A stretch of DNA of 64,000 nucleotides, taken from assembly GCA_013399875.1 (NCBI GenBank), contig VXAZ01000373.1:62001-126000 (forward strand). The letters run 5' to 3'. This stretch comes from Gymnorhina tibicen. Its lineage: Eukaryota > Chordata > Aves > Passeriformes > Artamidae. Below the pieces are notes generated by a model that did no database searches, had not been told where the DNA came from, and worked only from the letters and a program-made list of their open reading frames with translations. Position 1 is the stretch's first letter. Each line of letters opens with the position of its first letter. Below are positions 38,378 through 49,757 of this stretch, piece by piece. A program made the translations under genes and the position numbers.

Positions 38378-39624
38378 AGTCGCGGGAATGTGTGGGAGGG
38401 ATCCGCTTCATGCACAGTGAGAGGGGGAAAGTGACTTTTTTGGGGTCTTCGCACGGACTCCTGCGGGCTCCGCGCTGGGGAGCCGTGATCCCGAACGCGG
38501 CCCCCCACAGATGCACCATGTGCGGGGGAGATGCTGGGGGACCGGGTTTGGTATCCGGGGGGATGCTGCCCCTGCGGAGGGGTGTAAGGGGTGCGGAGCG
38601 GTGCTGCCCGTCTGCCCACAGTCGTGTGCACCTGTCTGGCAAGGGGCTTGAGAAGGCTCCCCGTGGGTAGAGGAAAAGATTCCTGGGTGAGGAATCACTT
38701 TATTTTGCTAGATGTAATAGGGGGGTGGAGTGGAGTGGGAACCCACGAAACTAAGATTTAGGGTATTCAAGCATTTTTCAGATCGGTGAGACAAACCTGA
38801 GGCCAGGTCCCCATCACTGGTACCGGTGTCGTGGTGTTTGCACCTTCCCAGCGGGTGCCCATCCCTGCGGAGCCGCACCGCTCTCCGTGCACGCCTGCAC
38901 CTCTGCGTGCAGCTATAGGGCTCTGTGTGGTGGGCTGCAAGCTCCCACATCCCTGGGGACATAAATGCCCTTATGCCAGGCTCTGTGGGTTGCTGTCTTT
39001 CCACTTTTAGGTATATGCAATGTATAGATTTGAATGTTGCTATGCGTGCTGGGAGCGGTTGGAGGGGTAGATATGTATAGGACATCATGTGTTCAAGTGT
39101 GTCTTGCTGAAGTGAGCCTGTGGAAGCTAGTGTGATGTTATAGATAGATGCCATATAAATCACAACTGCATGCGAAGCCCTCTGAATCGTGTGCGTGTGT
39201 CTGATATCACATATGTGCACGATCAGATGCGAGTACATTTTAACGCAGTTTTCCTCTTTTGGTTGAAAAGTAAGCCCCCAGCTGAACTCTCAGCAGGACA
39301 AGGGAGTTGTGCCTTAAGTCACTTGCAGTAAAAATTTCAACGACCGATGTACGTTCATGCAAAACAGTGTCGGGACAGGGGGAAGTCTGTCAAAGTCTGC
39401 AGCACAGGCAGTGCCTGGGGAGGGCTGTGGGGGGCTGTGCCCAGTTTCCTGAGGCTCTGTACCGTGTTTCCCGCGCCCCCCAGGGCCCCCTGCATGCCGT
39501 GGCTGCTGTTTGGTGTGGTGTGTGTGGCATCAGGGACTGGGCACCGCTGGGGCGCACTTAGCCCAGCGCTTGACCTGTGGGTTTTCCTCTCCCCACATCC
39601 TGTCCATTTCCCCCTCCTCTGCAG

Positions 39625-39919
39625 CCTCCCAGAGAGTCGGTGCTTGGACGTGTGTAGAGAGGTCAGCTTGGTGGGGCACCCCAACACCCCCCGCCCAACC
39701 TCTGACACGAGTGGCATGAACTTGGAGCCGGGCGAGTGCGGGATGAACTCCGTGAGCTGTGGCAATGGGAAACTCCGCCAGTGGCTGATCGACCAGATAG
39801 ACAGCGGCAAGTACCCCGGGCTGGTGTGGGAGAACGACGAGAAGAGCATCTTCCGCATCCCCTGGAAGCATGCTGGCAAGCAGGACTACAACCGGGAGGA
39901 GGATGCCGCCCTCTTCAAG
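39625..39919 (+). CDS. IRF4: IRF4 exon 2: start codon and first half of DNA-binding domain
   Basis: The exon lies between the acceptor CTCTGCAG and the donor GTAAGG. It holds 91 nt of 5' UTR, then ATG at 39716 with G at -3; there is no upstream ATG in the exon. It encodes residues 1-68 and ends in phase 0. The N-terminus is MNLEPGECGMNSVSCGNGKL, four residues shorter than in human. The DNA-binding domain starts at about residue 18. Three of the five signature tryptophans are here (Trp23, Trp38, Trp50), with the conserved IPWKHAGKQDYNREEDAALF block. Met10 is a possible second start but gives no better context. Confidence 0.97.
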
Positions 39920-40366
39920 GTAAGGCTCAGCCTGGGCTTGGGATTGTGGAACATCGGCAGGGCAGGAGGGATGCCCCTCACCATCCCATCCTTCCCACCT
40001 GCCTCTACAGGCTGGTTCTGCTGGCTGGCTGCTGCTGGACGCTGCCTGGCTGGCAGCGCTGGCTGTGCCCTGGTGTCCCTGTGTTGGCGGGACAGCCCAC
40101 CTTTCCATGCTTCTCTGCGTGAAGTGAAATGCTTTTGGGACTGCAGCACATCTGTTTCCACACTCATTCCCCTTTCTTGTGCCCGCTAAACTGTTTTTTG
40201 TACCTTACCATGCTGCTTTTTTTTAGCCTAAACCTGTAGGGAGTAAATTCATGCAATTCATGCACATGTAAGCTGTTTCACACACACGTATGCTGTTTCA
40301 AGCATTGTGCCTTGTAGTTGATTCTTTTTTTCTTTTTTTTTCTTTTTTTTTTTTTTTTTTTTTTTT

Positions 40367-40398
<32 letters not shown>

Positions 40399-40436
40399 GA
40401 TTTTCCTGCTCTTTTGATTATCTGAAATGTTTCCAG
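39920..40436 (+). other. IRF4: IRF4 intron 2
   Basis: A 517-bp intron that contains a 75-nt, almost pure T tract (40324-40398) ending 38 bp before exon 3. Nothing else is recognisable. Confidence 0.9.
40324..40398. repeat. long poly(T) tract next to IRF4 exon 3 acceptor
   Basis: Seventy-five bases are almost all T, broken by single C and one CCA. The length is probably uncertain in the assembly. The real acceptor pyrimidine tract and branch point lie in the remaining 38 bp. Confidence 0.9.
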
Positions 40437-40623
40437 GCTTGGGCTCTTTTTAAAGGAAAGTTCAGAGAGGGCATTGATAAACCAGACCCCCCTACCTGGA
40501 AGACAAGATTAAGGTGTGCTTTGAACAAGAGCAATGACTTTGAAGAACTGGTGGAGAGAAGCCAGCTGGACATCTCAGATCCCTATAAAGTGTACAGAAT
40601 AGTGCCAGAAGGAGCCAAAAAAG
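40437..40623 (+). CDS. IRF4: IRF4 exon 3: second half of DNA-binding domain
   Basis: The 187-nt exon lies between the acceptor TGTTTCCAG and the donor GTAAAG and encodes residues 69-130 plus the first base of Gly131. It contains Trp70 and Trp89, completing the five-tryptophan IRF fold. It also carries the recognition-helix segment TWKTRLRCALNKSNDFEEL. Arg94 and Cys95 correspond to human Arg98 and Cys99, which contact DNA. The segment ending in SDPYKVYRIVPEGAKKG closes the domain. Confidence 0.98.
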
Positions 40624-41400
40624 GTAAAGCATCTCAAATTCCCTGTGTAACAGAATGTGAATATGGCTCATTGCAAGCATGTGAGGACTGAAGTGTGCTT
40701 TTCTGGAATGGTCCTGCAGCCTTTTTAAGTCTTTTAAGAGACCAGAATGAGGGCTCAAGTGCAGCTTGTTCTGATGGCTTGAGAGGCTGTGTCTGCGGGA
40801 GGACTGCTAGCGTTTGAGTTGGAGCACTGAAAGGGAGCCCTTGCAGGAAGATGCAGACAGGTGCCTGCACATCACTGGAGGAATTGCTCTTCTAGCTGGA
40901 GCCTCCCTTCCAGTTCTGTGTGTGAGAGCCAAGCAGGCAGCTCAAGGGGCAGGCAAAAAAAAAAATTACGTGCTGGATCTAGGTTCGGAATACAGGGAAG
41001 AGCAATTTTGAGGCAGACAGTAGGTAACTGCCTTGGGGGGAAGAGCTGGGAGTGAGGGATGCCCAGCCTGCATCCTCCAGGGCAGGGGCAAGGCAGTGCC
41101 TGCTCCAAGGAAGTCCCTGATGCCAGGCAGGGCCTGTGGGAGGCAAAGGCTTGGCATCATTGTGCACTAGGCTAGGCAGCACTGTGCTGTGGGGCACTGC
41201 AGAGCCCAGCAGGACAGACTGCCTCCTGGAGCTGACAGTGAGGGGAGCCGGGGAATCTAGTCTCAAATGGGCACTGGAAGGCATTTTGGTCCTCTCTCTG
41301 TTCAACAGCAGGTTGTATGGATATGTCTTTAATGCGCCGATCACAGATTTCCTTAAGATGTGGTTGACATCATTTATTTTCATCCCTCTGGTAAACACAG
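40624..41400 (+). other. IRF4: IRF4 intron 3
   Basis: A 777-bp intron with normal borders (GTAAAG ... AACACAG). No repeat or other gene was seen. Confidence 0.9.
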
Positions 41401-41489
41401 GTGCAAAACAGATCAACATGGAGGAGCAACCATTAATGATGAACCATCCCTTTCCAATAACATCTCCTTACACTGCACTACCATCCCAG
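41401..41489 (+). CDS. IRF4: IRF4 exon 4: start of linker
   Basis: An 89-nt exon with two bases completing Gly131, then residues 132-160, ending in phase 0 before GTATGG. It encodes AKQINMEEQPLMMNHPFPIT and a Pro-rich end (SPYTALPSQ). The linker is less conserved than the DNA-binding domain, as expected. It is homologous to human GAKQLTLEDPQMSMSHPY. Confidence 0.95.
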
Positions 41490-42051
41490 GTATGGCATTA
41501 GTTGAGTGTTTCACTTGGTGCCTCTACGCTGAGCAGCACAATTTCTGCGCTCTGTGCTATGTCTGTCCTTGCTGGTGGGGCTCTCAGGTTCTCTCTGTGA
41601 AGAAACTTCATTATGAAAAGTGAGAAATTGAGAAGCAACTTTTCTAATGTCAGATGAGGCCACAGGGCAATTGATTTCCCTTGGTGTTGTTTATCCCGGA
41701 GTAATAGCTCTTTTCTGTTGGATGACAGTTCCTAGTGCACTGCCATGCTGTTGATGCCAGAATGCAAAGCACCCAATGAAGCCTTGCTCTTTCAAGCAGA
41801 CATTTACCAGCAGTGCTTTGACTGCCTTTTGTTATTCTGCTCCGCTTATTACTTACACCAGTGGTGAGAAACTCATTTGAAAGCCTCATTGGTGGTGGTG
41901 GCGAAGTGCCATCCGTGTAGCCTGGGCACAGCTCAGACCTCCATGGGCTTTGGCAGGGAAAATCAAGGAGCTGAGATGAGAAAGCTGATGCAATGCACAG
42001 CGTTAGTTCTGACAGCTGCCTACTAAAAGAATACCTCGTTAAATTGAATAG
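41490..42051 (+). other. IRF4: IRF4 intron 4
   Basis: A 562-bp intron. Its acceptor is unusual: the bases before AG (cctcgttaaattgaatag) lack a pyrimidine tract, but TACTAAAAG about 29 bp upstream resembles a strong branch point. In human, intron 4 carries a pigmentation-associated enhancer; equivalence here cannot be judged by eye. Confidence 0.85.
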
Positions 42052-42193
42052 GTACCGAACTACATGGTGCCCCATGAACGGAACTGGAGGGAGTTTGCCC
42101 CGGAGCAGCCGCATCCTGACATTCCCTACCAGTGCGCCAGCGTCCCCTTCGCCGCTCGCGGTCATCACTGGCAGGGGCCCGGCTGTGAAAACG
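42052..42193 (+). CDS. IRF4: IRF4 exon 5: linker
   Basis: A 142-nt exon encoding residues 161-207 plus the first base of Gly208. It begins VPNYMVPHERNWREFAPEQP and continues with HPDIPYQC and the conserved end RGHHWQGPGCENG. Human has the related HNYMMPPLDRSWRDYVPDQP. The reading frame is confirmed by phase agreement on both sides despite the weak acceptor. The donor is GGTAAGA. Confidence 0.95.
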
Positions 42194-43952
42194 GTAAGAC
42201 ACCCCTGTTTAGGGCTGCTTGCTGAGGCTGGCCACCTGGAGGTACCTCAGATTCCAGGTTTATTATTTGTGGCTTTGACTGGAATTAACAGATGTGGATG
42301 GAGAGGAGTGCTGGGTTCCCTTGAAAGAGAGCCATCTTTGTCCTGGCTCATGCATTCACTGCCACTGTATGTGTGGTGTGTGGGCTGTGCAGTCCTCTGC
42401 ATTGATAGAAATCAGCTCCCAAAAGTCCTCAGCTGTCTCAAAAGCCCTGAGCAATAAAGAAGGCAACCAACCCTCACAAAAACCCCAAATGGGAACAAAT
42501 GTTCTTTAGCTTTTCTCTCTGATTTTGGACTTCTTGAGGCATACACCAGTGAGGTTTTCCCTCCAGCCTTGTGGGTTAGACTGGCATTATTCTCCCTAGA
42601 GGAAAGCTGGAATTATTACTTTATTTTAGTGCTGTGGCAGTGGGACAACTTATCATGGATTGAGACTCTCTTGGGGCTGGTACAGCAGAATAAAGGGATG
42701 TTTCCTTCCCCAAAGATCTCACAGTACTAGAGCCTAACATAATAATGGCTTTCCAAGCTCTACATCCATAGGAAAAAGCCCAAATTGTGAAAATCAGCAG
42801 TGCTGAAGCCTAGCCTGCAGGGAATAAACCATAAGAGAAAGGGAACCGTGTGCTGTAGACCCTTGCAGGATAACTCACCTAAGGATGCAGGCATTTGCTT
42901 TGTGAGAAGCAGCTGGTTCAGAAGGGCAGGAAGGGATGGGAATTGAGAAAGGATTCCAAGGAGTAGATGCTGTATTTTCAGAGGACAGCTCTCTCCCCGT
43001 TTTGATGCAGAGAAATCTTTAGACCTGCCTAAAAGTAAATGCTCACTGCACTGCAACTTTTGCTGGCAGTATATTGGGAGTTATTAGGCAGAATGCTTTG
43101 CTTTTAGTTGAGTTATTTGCTAATAAAAAAATCAAGGTAGCGAGCAGAATGAGCTCTGCCCTGAAGTACATCCTCTGCAGCACTTAAACACATTTGGATA
43201 CTTTGCTGAATTTGTAGGCAGTTGTTAGTGGTTGATATTGGGTTTCTTACTGGGCTCTAAAATGTGTCAAGAGATTGTGGGTGTTTTTAATCCACGTCGC
43301 TCCAGCTCCTGGTTGTGGTGAATTCTGCCACTGGGAAAGGTAACGCGTGCTTGTCTGCAAGTCACTTGCATCATCCTCCAAAGACTTTTACTGGCATTAA
43401 GAAACAGAGGAAAAACATCAGTTGCCTGTGGTATAATCCACTTACTGAAAGGCATCTGTTGGAACAGCTTAATAGTAGTCCTGCTAATAAAACCCTAATA
43501 ATCTCCTGCCACACGTTTTTCTTTACCTACATTTAAACAGTGTTAAGCCCAGCTTTATTGTTACGCCCGTCATTAGTAAAATTTCTTGTAAAAACGAATT
43601 GTTTTATGCCAGTGACTTTTAAGAGCACTGTAGTCTAGTTAAAAATGTAAATTATTTCTCTAATGGAATAACACGTTAGGTAAGGAAAAGGAATAGGGGG
43701 AATATCGAAGTGCTAAGGGACTATTTTGTGCAGACCCAAAGAAAAATACAGTCCAGGTGACATCTGGAGTGACTGATAGAGGTGGCCTACCTGGAGGAAT
43801 TGGGAAATAAGACCTTTTTAAGAAGAAGGGGAAAGAGAGAGAGAGTTCCTGTTGGGGCCCAGGAAAACTCACTTTTGCATTGCTGTGATCACTGCCCTAG
43901 CTTTTCTTTTGGGATTTAGGCCGCTGTCACTGACTTTTGTTTGTGAAAACAG
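42194..43952 (+). other. IRF4: IRF4 intron 5
   Basis: A 1.76-kb intron ending at TTGTGAAAACAG. No transposon or coding exon was recognised. Confidence 0.88.
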
Positions 43953-44060
43953 GTTGTCAGGTGACAGGAACCTTTTATGCTTGTGCTCCTCCTGAGTCCC
44001 AGACTCCTGGCATCCCGATTGAGCCAAGCATAAGGTCTGGTGAAGCCCTCGCTCTGTCAG
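43953..44060 (+). CDS. IRF4: IRF4 exon 6: end of linker
   Basis: A 108-nt exon completing Gly208, encoding residues 209-243 and the first base of Asp244. It encodes CQVTGTFYACAPPESQTPGI followed by PIEPSIRSGEALALS, almost identical to human. The donor is GTAAGG. Confidence 0.97.
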
Positions 44061-45355
44061 GTAAGGTCCATAACCCCCCAGGCTTCCTGGGCAGCTTGGC
44101 AAGAGACTCACGCTTCTGAGTTGCCCAGGCACCATCTCTTCTTTCAGAGAAAAGGAAAAAAGAAGCAAAAAAAAAAAAGAAACCTCTTTAATGAATGAAT
44201 TTGGTGTATGGTTGTAAGTCTCTTTTCCAGGATACTTAAGCACTTCCAGCCCCAGCTCCAAGGGATGGAGGTGGTTAAAGCTAATGGAAATGCTTCTCTG
44301 GTTCACGGTATTAGTGCTGAGTTGATTTGGTGCTTTTGGAACATCAAATCAGGTCTTCCCAAGGGAGTTTGGCAATTTAGGAGTACCAGTGACTTAAGGC
44401 TCAGGTTTTCATTTGGGAGAAGCCCGCCCCCCAAAAAATTGGTGTTACTTGGGTACCTTGTAGTGCTCCTCTTGGTGCCATCTGGCTTTGCTCTGCTTTG
44501 TTACTCCTGGTAGAAAAAAAAAGACATTCAGGAAAGAAAAGGGAAGTTATTTCAGCCAGGTTTGCAGATGTCTGGATGCTGGGGAACTTTCTAAGTAACT
44601 CTGGGAAAAGGTGTGAGAATGTGCTTTTCGCAGAAGTAATGGAGAGACCTGTAATGTGATACTTGGTGGGTTTCTTAAGTGGGACTTTCCTGAATCAGGG
44701 TCAGCGTGTGTCTTTGCGTGTATGTGAACATATATTGTACACACGTGTACATTATATATGTTTTTTCAGTGCTGTGTGCATTCATGGGAGTCAGCCAAGT
44801 TGACCAAATGGCCATTTGAAAGCAAGGCAGGGGATTTTGGGTACAGCCCTGTTGGAGCTGGAGCCAGCAGTCGCTTCTCTCCAGGCAGCTGAGTGCAAGT
44901 TTGCAGGTCCCCTGTGCAGAAGCCTTTTCTATGCAAAGTCTGGGGGGAAACCCAGCTACTTCCTTATAAAATCTGAGGAAGTGTACTGAGCCGGTGGGTT
45001 TAATTGTGACGTGACCTTGGAAAATGTGACCAACATCAACTTCTTGTGTGCAGATTTTTCCTTTTAAGTGGAAATGTGAAGTTTGTGGGATTTTAGTTCC
45101 TACCAAATTCCCATGCATCAGTAGCCCTTTTAATAAGATGAGAGAGCATTAATGCTACTGTGCCCAAAAGATTTTAGTATTTATATTATTTTTATTGTTT
45201 TTACTAACATGAGCTTCTGGGCGGTGCTGACCATTGGGCTCAGAAATCTCAAGCAAACTTGTCTCTTGGCCTTAGCACAGATCTGAAACATAAAACATCC
45301 GTACTAATGTGTCACAGTGATTGTTTTTTGTTTGTCTGTTTGTTTCTCCTTCTAG
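44061..45355 (+). other. IRF4: IRF4 intron 6
   Basis: A 1.3-kb intron with an A-run (44168-44179) and a pyrimidine-rich acceptor (tgtttctccttctag). No other feature is seen. Confidence 0.88.
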
Positions 45356-45709
45356 ACTGTCGACTCCACATCTGCTTATATTACCGTGAAACACTGGTGA
45401 AGGAGGTGACAACTTCCAGTCCTGAAGGCTGTAGGATATCCCATGGCCAAAGCTACGAGGTCAGCAGCCTGGACCAAGTTATCTTCCCTTATCCAGAGGA
45501 TAATGGCCAGAGGAAGAACATAGAAAAACTGCTGAGCCACCTGGAACGAGGAGTAATTCTATGGATGGCACCTGATGGCCTCTACGCTAAGAGACTTTGC
45601 CAAAGCAGGATCTACTGGGATGGGCCTCTGGCGCTCTGCAGTGACCGACCCAACAAGCTGGAGCGGGACCAAACATGCAAGCTCTTTGATACTCAGCAGT
45701 TTTTAGCAG
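45356..45709 (+). CDS. IRF4: IRF4 exon 7: core of IRF-association domain
   Basis: The largest coding exon (354 nt), completing Asp244 and encoding residues 245-361 plus the first base of Glu362. It starts CRLHICLYYRETLVKEVTTS and includes SPEGCRISHGQSY, the FPYPEDNGQRKNIEKLLSHL block, and the RGVILWMAPDGLYAKRLCQS segment. It ends in KLFDTQQFLA. This is the MH2-like domain that mediates partnering with PU.1 and other factors. The donor GTAATT is slightly non-consensus, and reading through it leaves the frame open to 45816. Confidence 0.97.
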
Positions 45710-48700
45710 GTAATTCCCAGTATGGCTTTGATACTGTTTTGGAAATGTCACCTGGTCGCTGTCCACATCAGTTTGATGGGAGAGCTCTTCTCATGCTACC
45801 TTATGGATTAAAGTGAGCACTGCCCCTTGATACTTCTGGGCAAATGCAGCCAAGGAGTACTAGAATCCTGAGTAATCCTATAAATTTCTGCGCTCTCTGC
45901 ACATTCAATGCCTCTGCGTTGACCAGCAGGAGTCAACTGAGGCTCAGCTGGTGACACCCAACTCCCCACATTTCTATATGAAGCATAAAGAGGAATCTAG
46001 GAAAATAGTTTTTCCATAAATTGATGTAGAAAAGTGGATCCTGATCTTGGATTTGCTAGTCTTAAGTCCTGGATAGGTCTGTGGTCTGCACTTGCGCTCC
46101 TCTCAGCTTGACCCAGAAAAAGCCTGAGGTCTTGCCCAGAGTATAAAAATTTCAGTAGCAAGCCTTCTTTTCAGACTGTGCCAGTGTCTAAAAGATATCT
46201 GGGGACTGAAAAGGATTTCACAAACTCTGAAATTTCAGGATTGCCTAATATTCTGAGCAAGGAGGTGCATACCTCACCAGAGCTCTCTGGGAAGGTCTCA
46301 TTTTGCAGAAGGCAGTGCAGAGGGAGCAGGGGCGTGCTTTAGGACAGTGCCTTCTCCTTCCAGCCCATGAAGGGAAGGGGCAAAGCCTCAACCCCACTTC
46401 CCAGCACACCTGAGCAGTTAGAGAGAGGAGAGCTATCCACCCAGAGGAACTGGTGGGAGATGGTCACTGTTCCAGAGGACAGCTTGGGCAGCAGGAATAG
46501 ACACTGGCCCTTTTTTGATATTTCTGGAATCAAATTAGAGGTGAACTAAGTGGCTATGATTTGGTGTGTTTTCTTACTAGAACTGGGCATCAGCACTGGC
46601 ATGACTCTCTCAGGGGAATAATGCCTTGCAAAATTTCAAAAAAACCCAACAAACTAAATCCAAATCAGCAGCTTTGGCATACTTTATATTCCAAGGTTGA
46701 TGCGCTGTCCTAGAGAAACAGTCAAGAAAAATGCATTTAAAGAGAGACATCTTGTATAGATGTGAGAATTGACAGTTGGAAAGGGGAATTTGAGGTCAGG
46801 GTATTGGCTTGGGCTTCAATCACATGCTAATTTAAAGATGTATAATTCTGCGCCTGGTGATGGTTTTGGAAATCCCTTTCCCTTTTCTCGGGTGGTTTTT
46901 TAGATGTGCTCTGGGTTCTTCCAAATGGTTGACAGGACATCTCTTTTTAGACACCTAACCCCAAAGATAAGGTCAAGCTATAGTTATTTTTCACCCCTCC
47001 TAAATTACTTATGCACCAGTGCCTGTGCAAACCCAAGTGTGTGGTTGCAGTCACAGTCTGTGGCGTGTGCAAAGCGAGTTTTTGCATGGATGATGCTCAG
47101 TGAAGTTTGTAAGTGACTTGCCATGGGCCTGTCACATCTGCATCTTAATTGAATGTGCTGAGCTCCCAGCCTGCAAGCAAGCTCAGGGATTCCCCTACGC
47201 TGAGAAACTGGGGCTCCCCTGGGAAGAGAGGCAGGAGATCTCTGCCAGGAGAGGGAATCTTGAATAGCAGAGAAAGGGACAGATGCAGAACTGCTACGGT
47301 CCAACCACAGCTCTTTGGGAAACCACTGAGGAGCTGAACCCTACAATGCAAACTGCACTGGAACATCAGGGCCTGGGCTGAGAAGCCTCTGCTGCTGAGA
47401 AAGCTAAAACAGGGCAATAAATCAGAAACCAGGGGAATGGTCTCTGTGGAGAGAAATAGATGCATTGTAATTGTTGTAAATTGGGCTGGATGGAGAGTAA
47501 GAGAACAGAGGAAGAGAACTTGGAGTGTGAGGGTGGCAGCTGGAGCCGGAGTATCAGGAGATGGGAAAGGTTTGGGGAGGCACATGGAGAGCTCTTTGGT
47601 GTTGGAGAGTGCACTTGGGCCTGCAAAGGAAGGCAGAGAGAGTGGAAGGTTTTGGAGAAGTGCTGGGCTGACCTGAAGCCGTGATTATCCTGGTGGTGGG
47701 AAAGGGCTTTCTTCTCCAGGTCCGTGCTATGGGCGCTCCCACAGGTATCCAGGATTTGGACAATTGCTGAGGCCAAGTAAAACAAGGGAAAGAGGAAGTT
47801 GAAAGAAGTTGCACATTAGCAGTGTGGTTGGATTGGCGTTGGGTGGATTGTCCTTTCCTGTCCTATAGCAGCACGGAGGGAAGCAGCATCCCATGGAAAA
47901 TAGCTCTTTTTTCTTGCCTTACCCCTTGAGAGCTCATGGCACTCTTCAGTGGTTTTTGGGGAGACTTTGGGGAAAGCTACACTGTACTCCATGTTTTAAG
48001 TGACCTGCCCATTGTTTTACTTGTATAACTGACCCTCTCAGTAAGAGTGGTAGTCCAAGCCAGGGTTGGGATGCTGTTGTGGTAGCCACTGTATCCACAC
48101 CTTGGTCTGAGCAGCTTGCAGTTAGCGTAGGAATGGCAGGGGTGTATTTTGGGAAAAGATGCATTTATCATGTCAAAAGATGCATTTCTCAAGTTCAAAG
48201 GCTCTCCTTTCTCTCTCTAGCAGCGAGGGTGCTTCATTATAACACACTGGCTTTAGTAATAATTTTAATTTTTTCCAGAAAGCATGAACAGGGTTATAAA
48301 TTAAAATGGAATCTTTACCAATCAGCTGTGTACTTAACACTTAACACAGACTTTAGCAAGGATATGTTAGATGGAATTTTCTCTTTTCAGGATGGAAATG
48401 CAGAGTCTAAAACACAACATTTGGTCCACAACATTGGTGATTTTGATCTGAGTGGAAGTAGCTTATAAAGGCCTCCCCCCCTACCTTTCATAGGGACATT
48501 GACTATTAGAATAATAATATAATTTGACCATTTCACTTTGTACAAGGTTATGGGTTAGTGAAGAGAGTGCAGGAGCACAGAAGACACAAAAGGCTCTTTT
48601 GCTGGCTCAGTACATGGCTGAAGTAGAGCCATTCCACTTTCCTTACCTCAGTGTCCCGCACCGGGCACAATGATGGCAGTGGCTCTGTGACAGTCTGGCT

Positions 48701-49644
48701 GTGGCTAAATTTTTAGCCTGGCAGTGCTTTGTGTCTCTGGCACTACCAAGCCATTGGTTTCAGTGCTGCTCTTCTGTGTTTGCTTGGATGGTTCCCAGAT
48801 ACCACTAGTGTCTGCTCCAGGGGTTCTGCTGGCAGGGTCCCAAGGAAGTACCAACTGGGAGACATCTTGGTTTGTGCATATGAAATTAATTGTGAGACAA
48901 AGCAAATAGAAAAATTGCAGTGTTGTAACTAGCTCCCCCTGATCTGAGGGAAAGTCTCCAAACTCAGTGTCTTGTGCTTACCTCATGTCTTTTTCCTGCC
49001 CTCTCTCATAATCCCCTGGAGTTACTTTATCTTTTCCCACTATGCTCCAGGGTCGTCCACAAAGTCTGTCTTACCGGCCTATACTGGTTTTGACTGGAAC
49101 AGGATTAATTTTCTTCATTGTGGCCCATGTGGTGCTACGGTTTGGATTTGTGACCTAAAGAGTGCTGATAACACAGGGACAATTTAGCTGATGTTGAACA
49201 GTGCAAGCACAATGCCAAGGCTTTCTCTGTGTCTCACTCTGCCCTCCCAGGCCGCAGCCTGGGGTGGACAAGAGTCTGGGAAGGGGCACAACCAGGGCGG
49301 CCGACCCCAGCTGAGGGATATTCCATTCCTTATGACCTTGTGTTCCACAGTAAAACAGGGCATGGGGGAATTTGCCAGAGGTTGCTGTTGCTTGGGCACT
49401 GGCTGTGCGTAGGTCAACCGGTCATGAGGGATTGCTTTTTCCATCACTTGTTTTTCTTTGTTTTGTCTTCTTTGTTTTTTTCTTTTTACCCGTTAAACTG
49501 TCTTTATCTCAACCCACAATTTTTTTTTCCTTTTGCCATTCTGTTTTTCTCTCCCATGCTGGTGCTGGGAGTGAGTGAATAGCTATGTGGTGCTTGCCTG
49601 TCCTCCATGATTATTCCACAGCACAGTACTTTCTCTCTTCCCAG
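45710..49644 (+). other. IRF4: IRF4 intron 7
   Basis: The longest intron (3.9 kb). Its first 107 bp are open in the exon 7 frame to a TGA at 45814-45816. A purine-rich stretch occupies about 47200-47700. No exon or transposon was recognised. Confidence 0.85.
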
Positions 49645-49757
49645 AGCTGCAAGCCTTTGCTCACCATGGACGTCCACTGCCAAGATACCAGGTCGCTCTG
49701 TGCTTTGGGGAGGAATTTCCAGATCCGCAGAGGCAGAGGAAACTAATTACAGCCCAT
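49645..49757 (+). CDS. IRF4: IRF4 exon 8: end of IRF-association domain
   Basis: A 113-nt exon following the acceptor CTCTCTTCCCAG. It completes Glu362 and encodes residues 363-399: LQAFAHHGRPLPRYQVALCF, then GEEFPDPQRQRKLITAH. It ends in phase 0 before GTAAGT. Confidence 0.97.

Larger units (their letters stand above)
36990..38640. promoter_or_regulatory. IRF4: CpG island covering the IRF4 promoter and exon 1
   Basis: A sharp rise in G+C and CpG content begins near 36990 and continues through exon 1 into intron 1, where it is broken by a T/A-rich tract at 38233-38312. It contains the TATA box, non-coding exon 1 and its donor, and candidate kappaB and forkhead sites. Long open frames on both strands in this stretch (for example 37114-38139 on the + strand) come from the scarcity of stop codons in GC-rich DNA. 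Boundaries are by eye. Confidence 0.85.
38059..39624 (+). other. IRF4: IRF4 intron 1
   Basis: The first 580 bp continue the CpG island and contain a palindromic kappaB-like site (38369-38377), an undetermined base (38230) and a T/A-rich tract (38233-38312). The rest is ordinary intron ending at the acceptor CTCCTCTGCAG. No gene is seen on the minus strand. Confidence 0.85.

Noticed and set aside
39347..40189. 280-codon open frame including IRF4 exon 2
   Set aside because: Only 39716-39919 is real coding sequence. The rest is intron read through in frame, as shown by the strong splice sites at 39625 and 39920.
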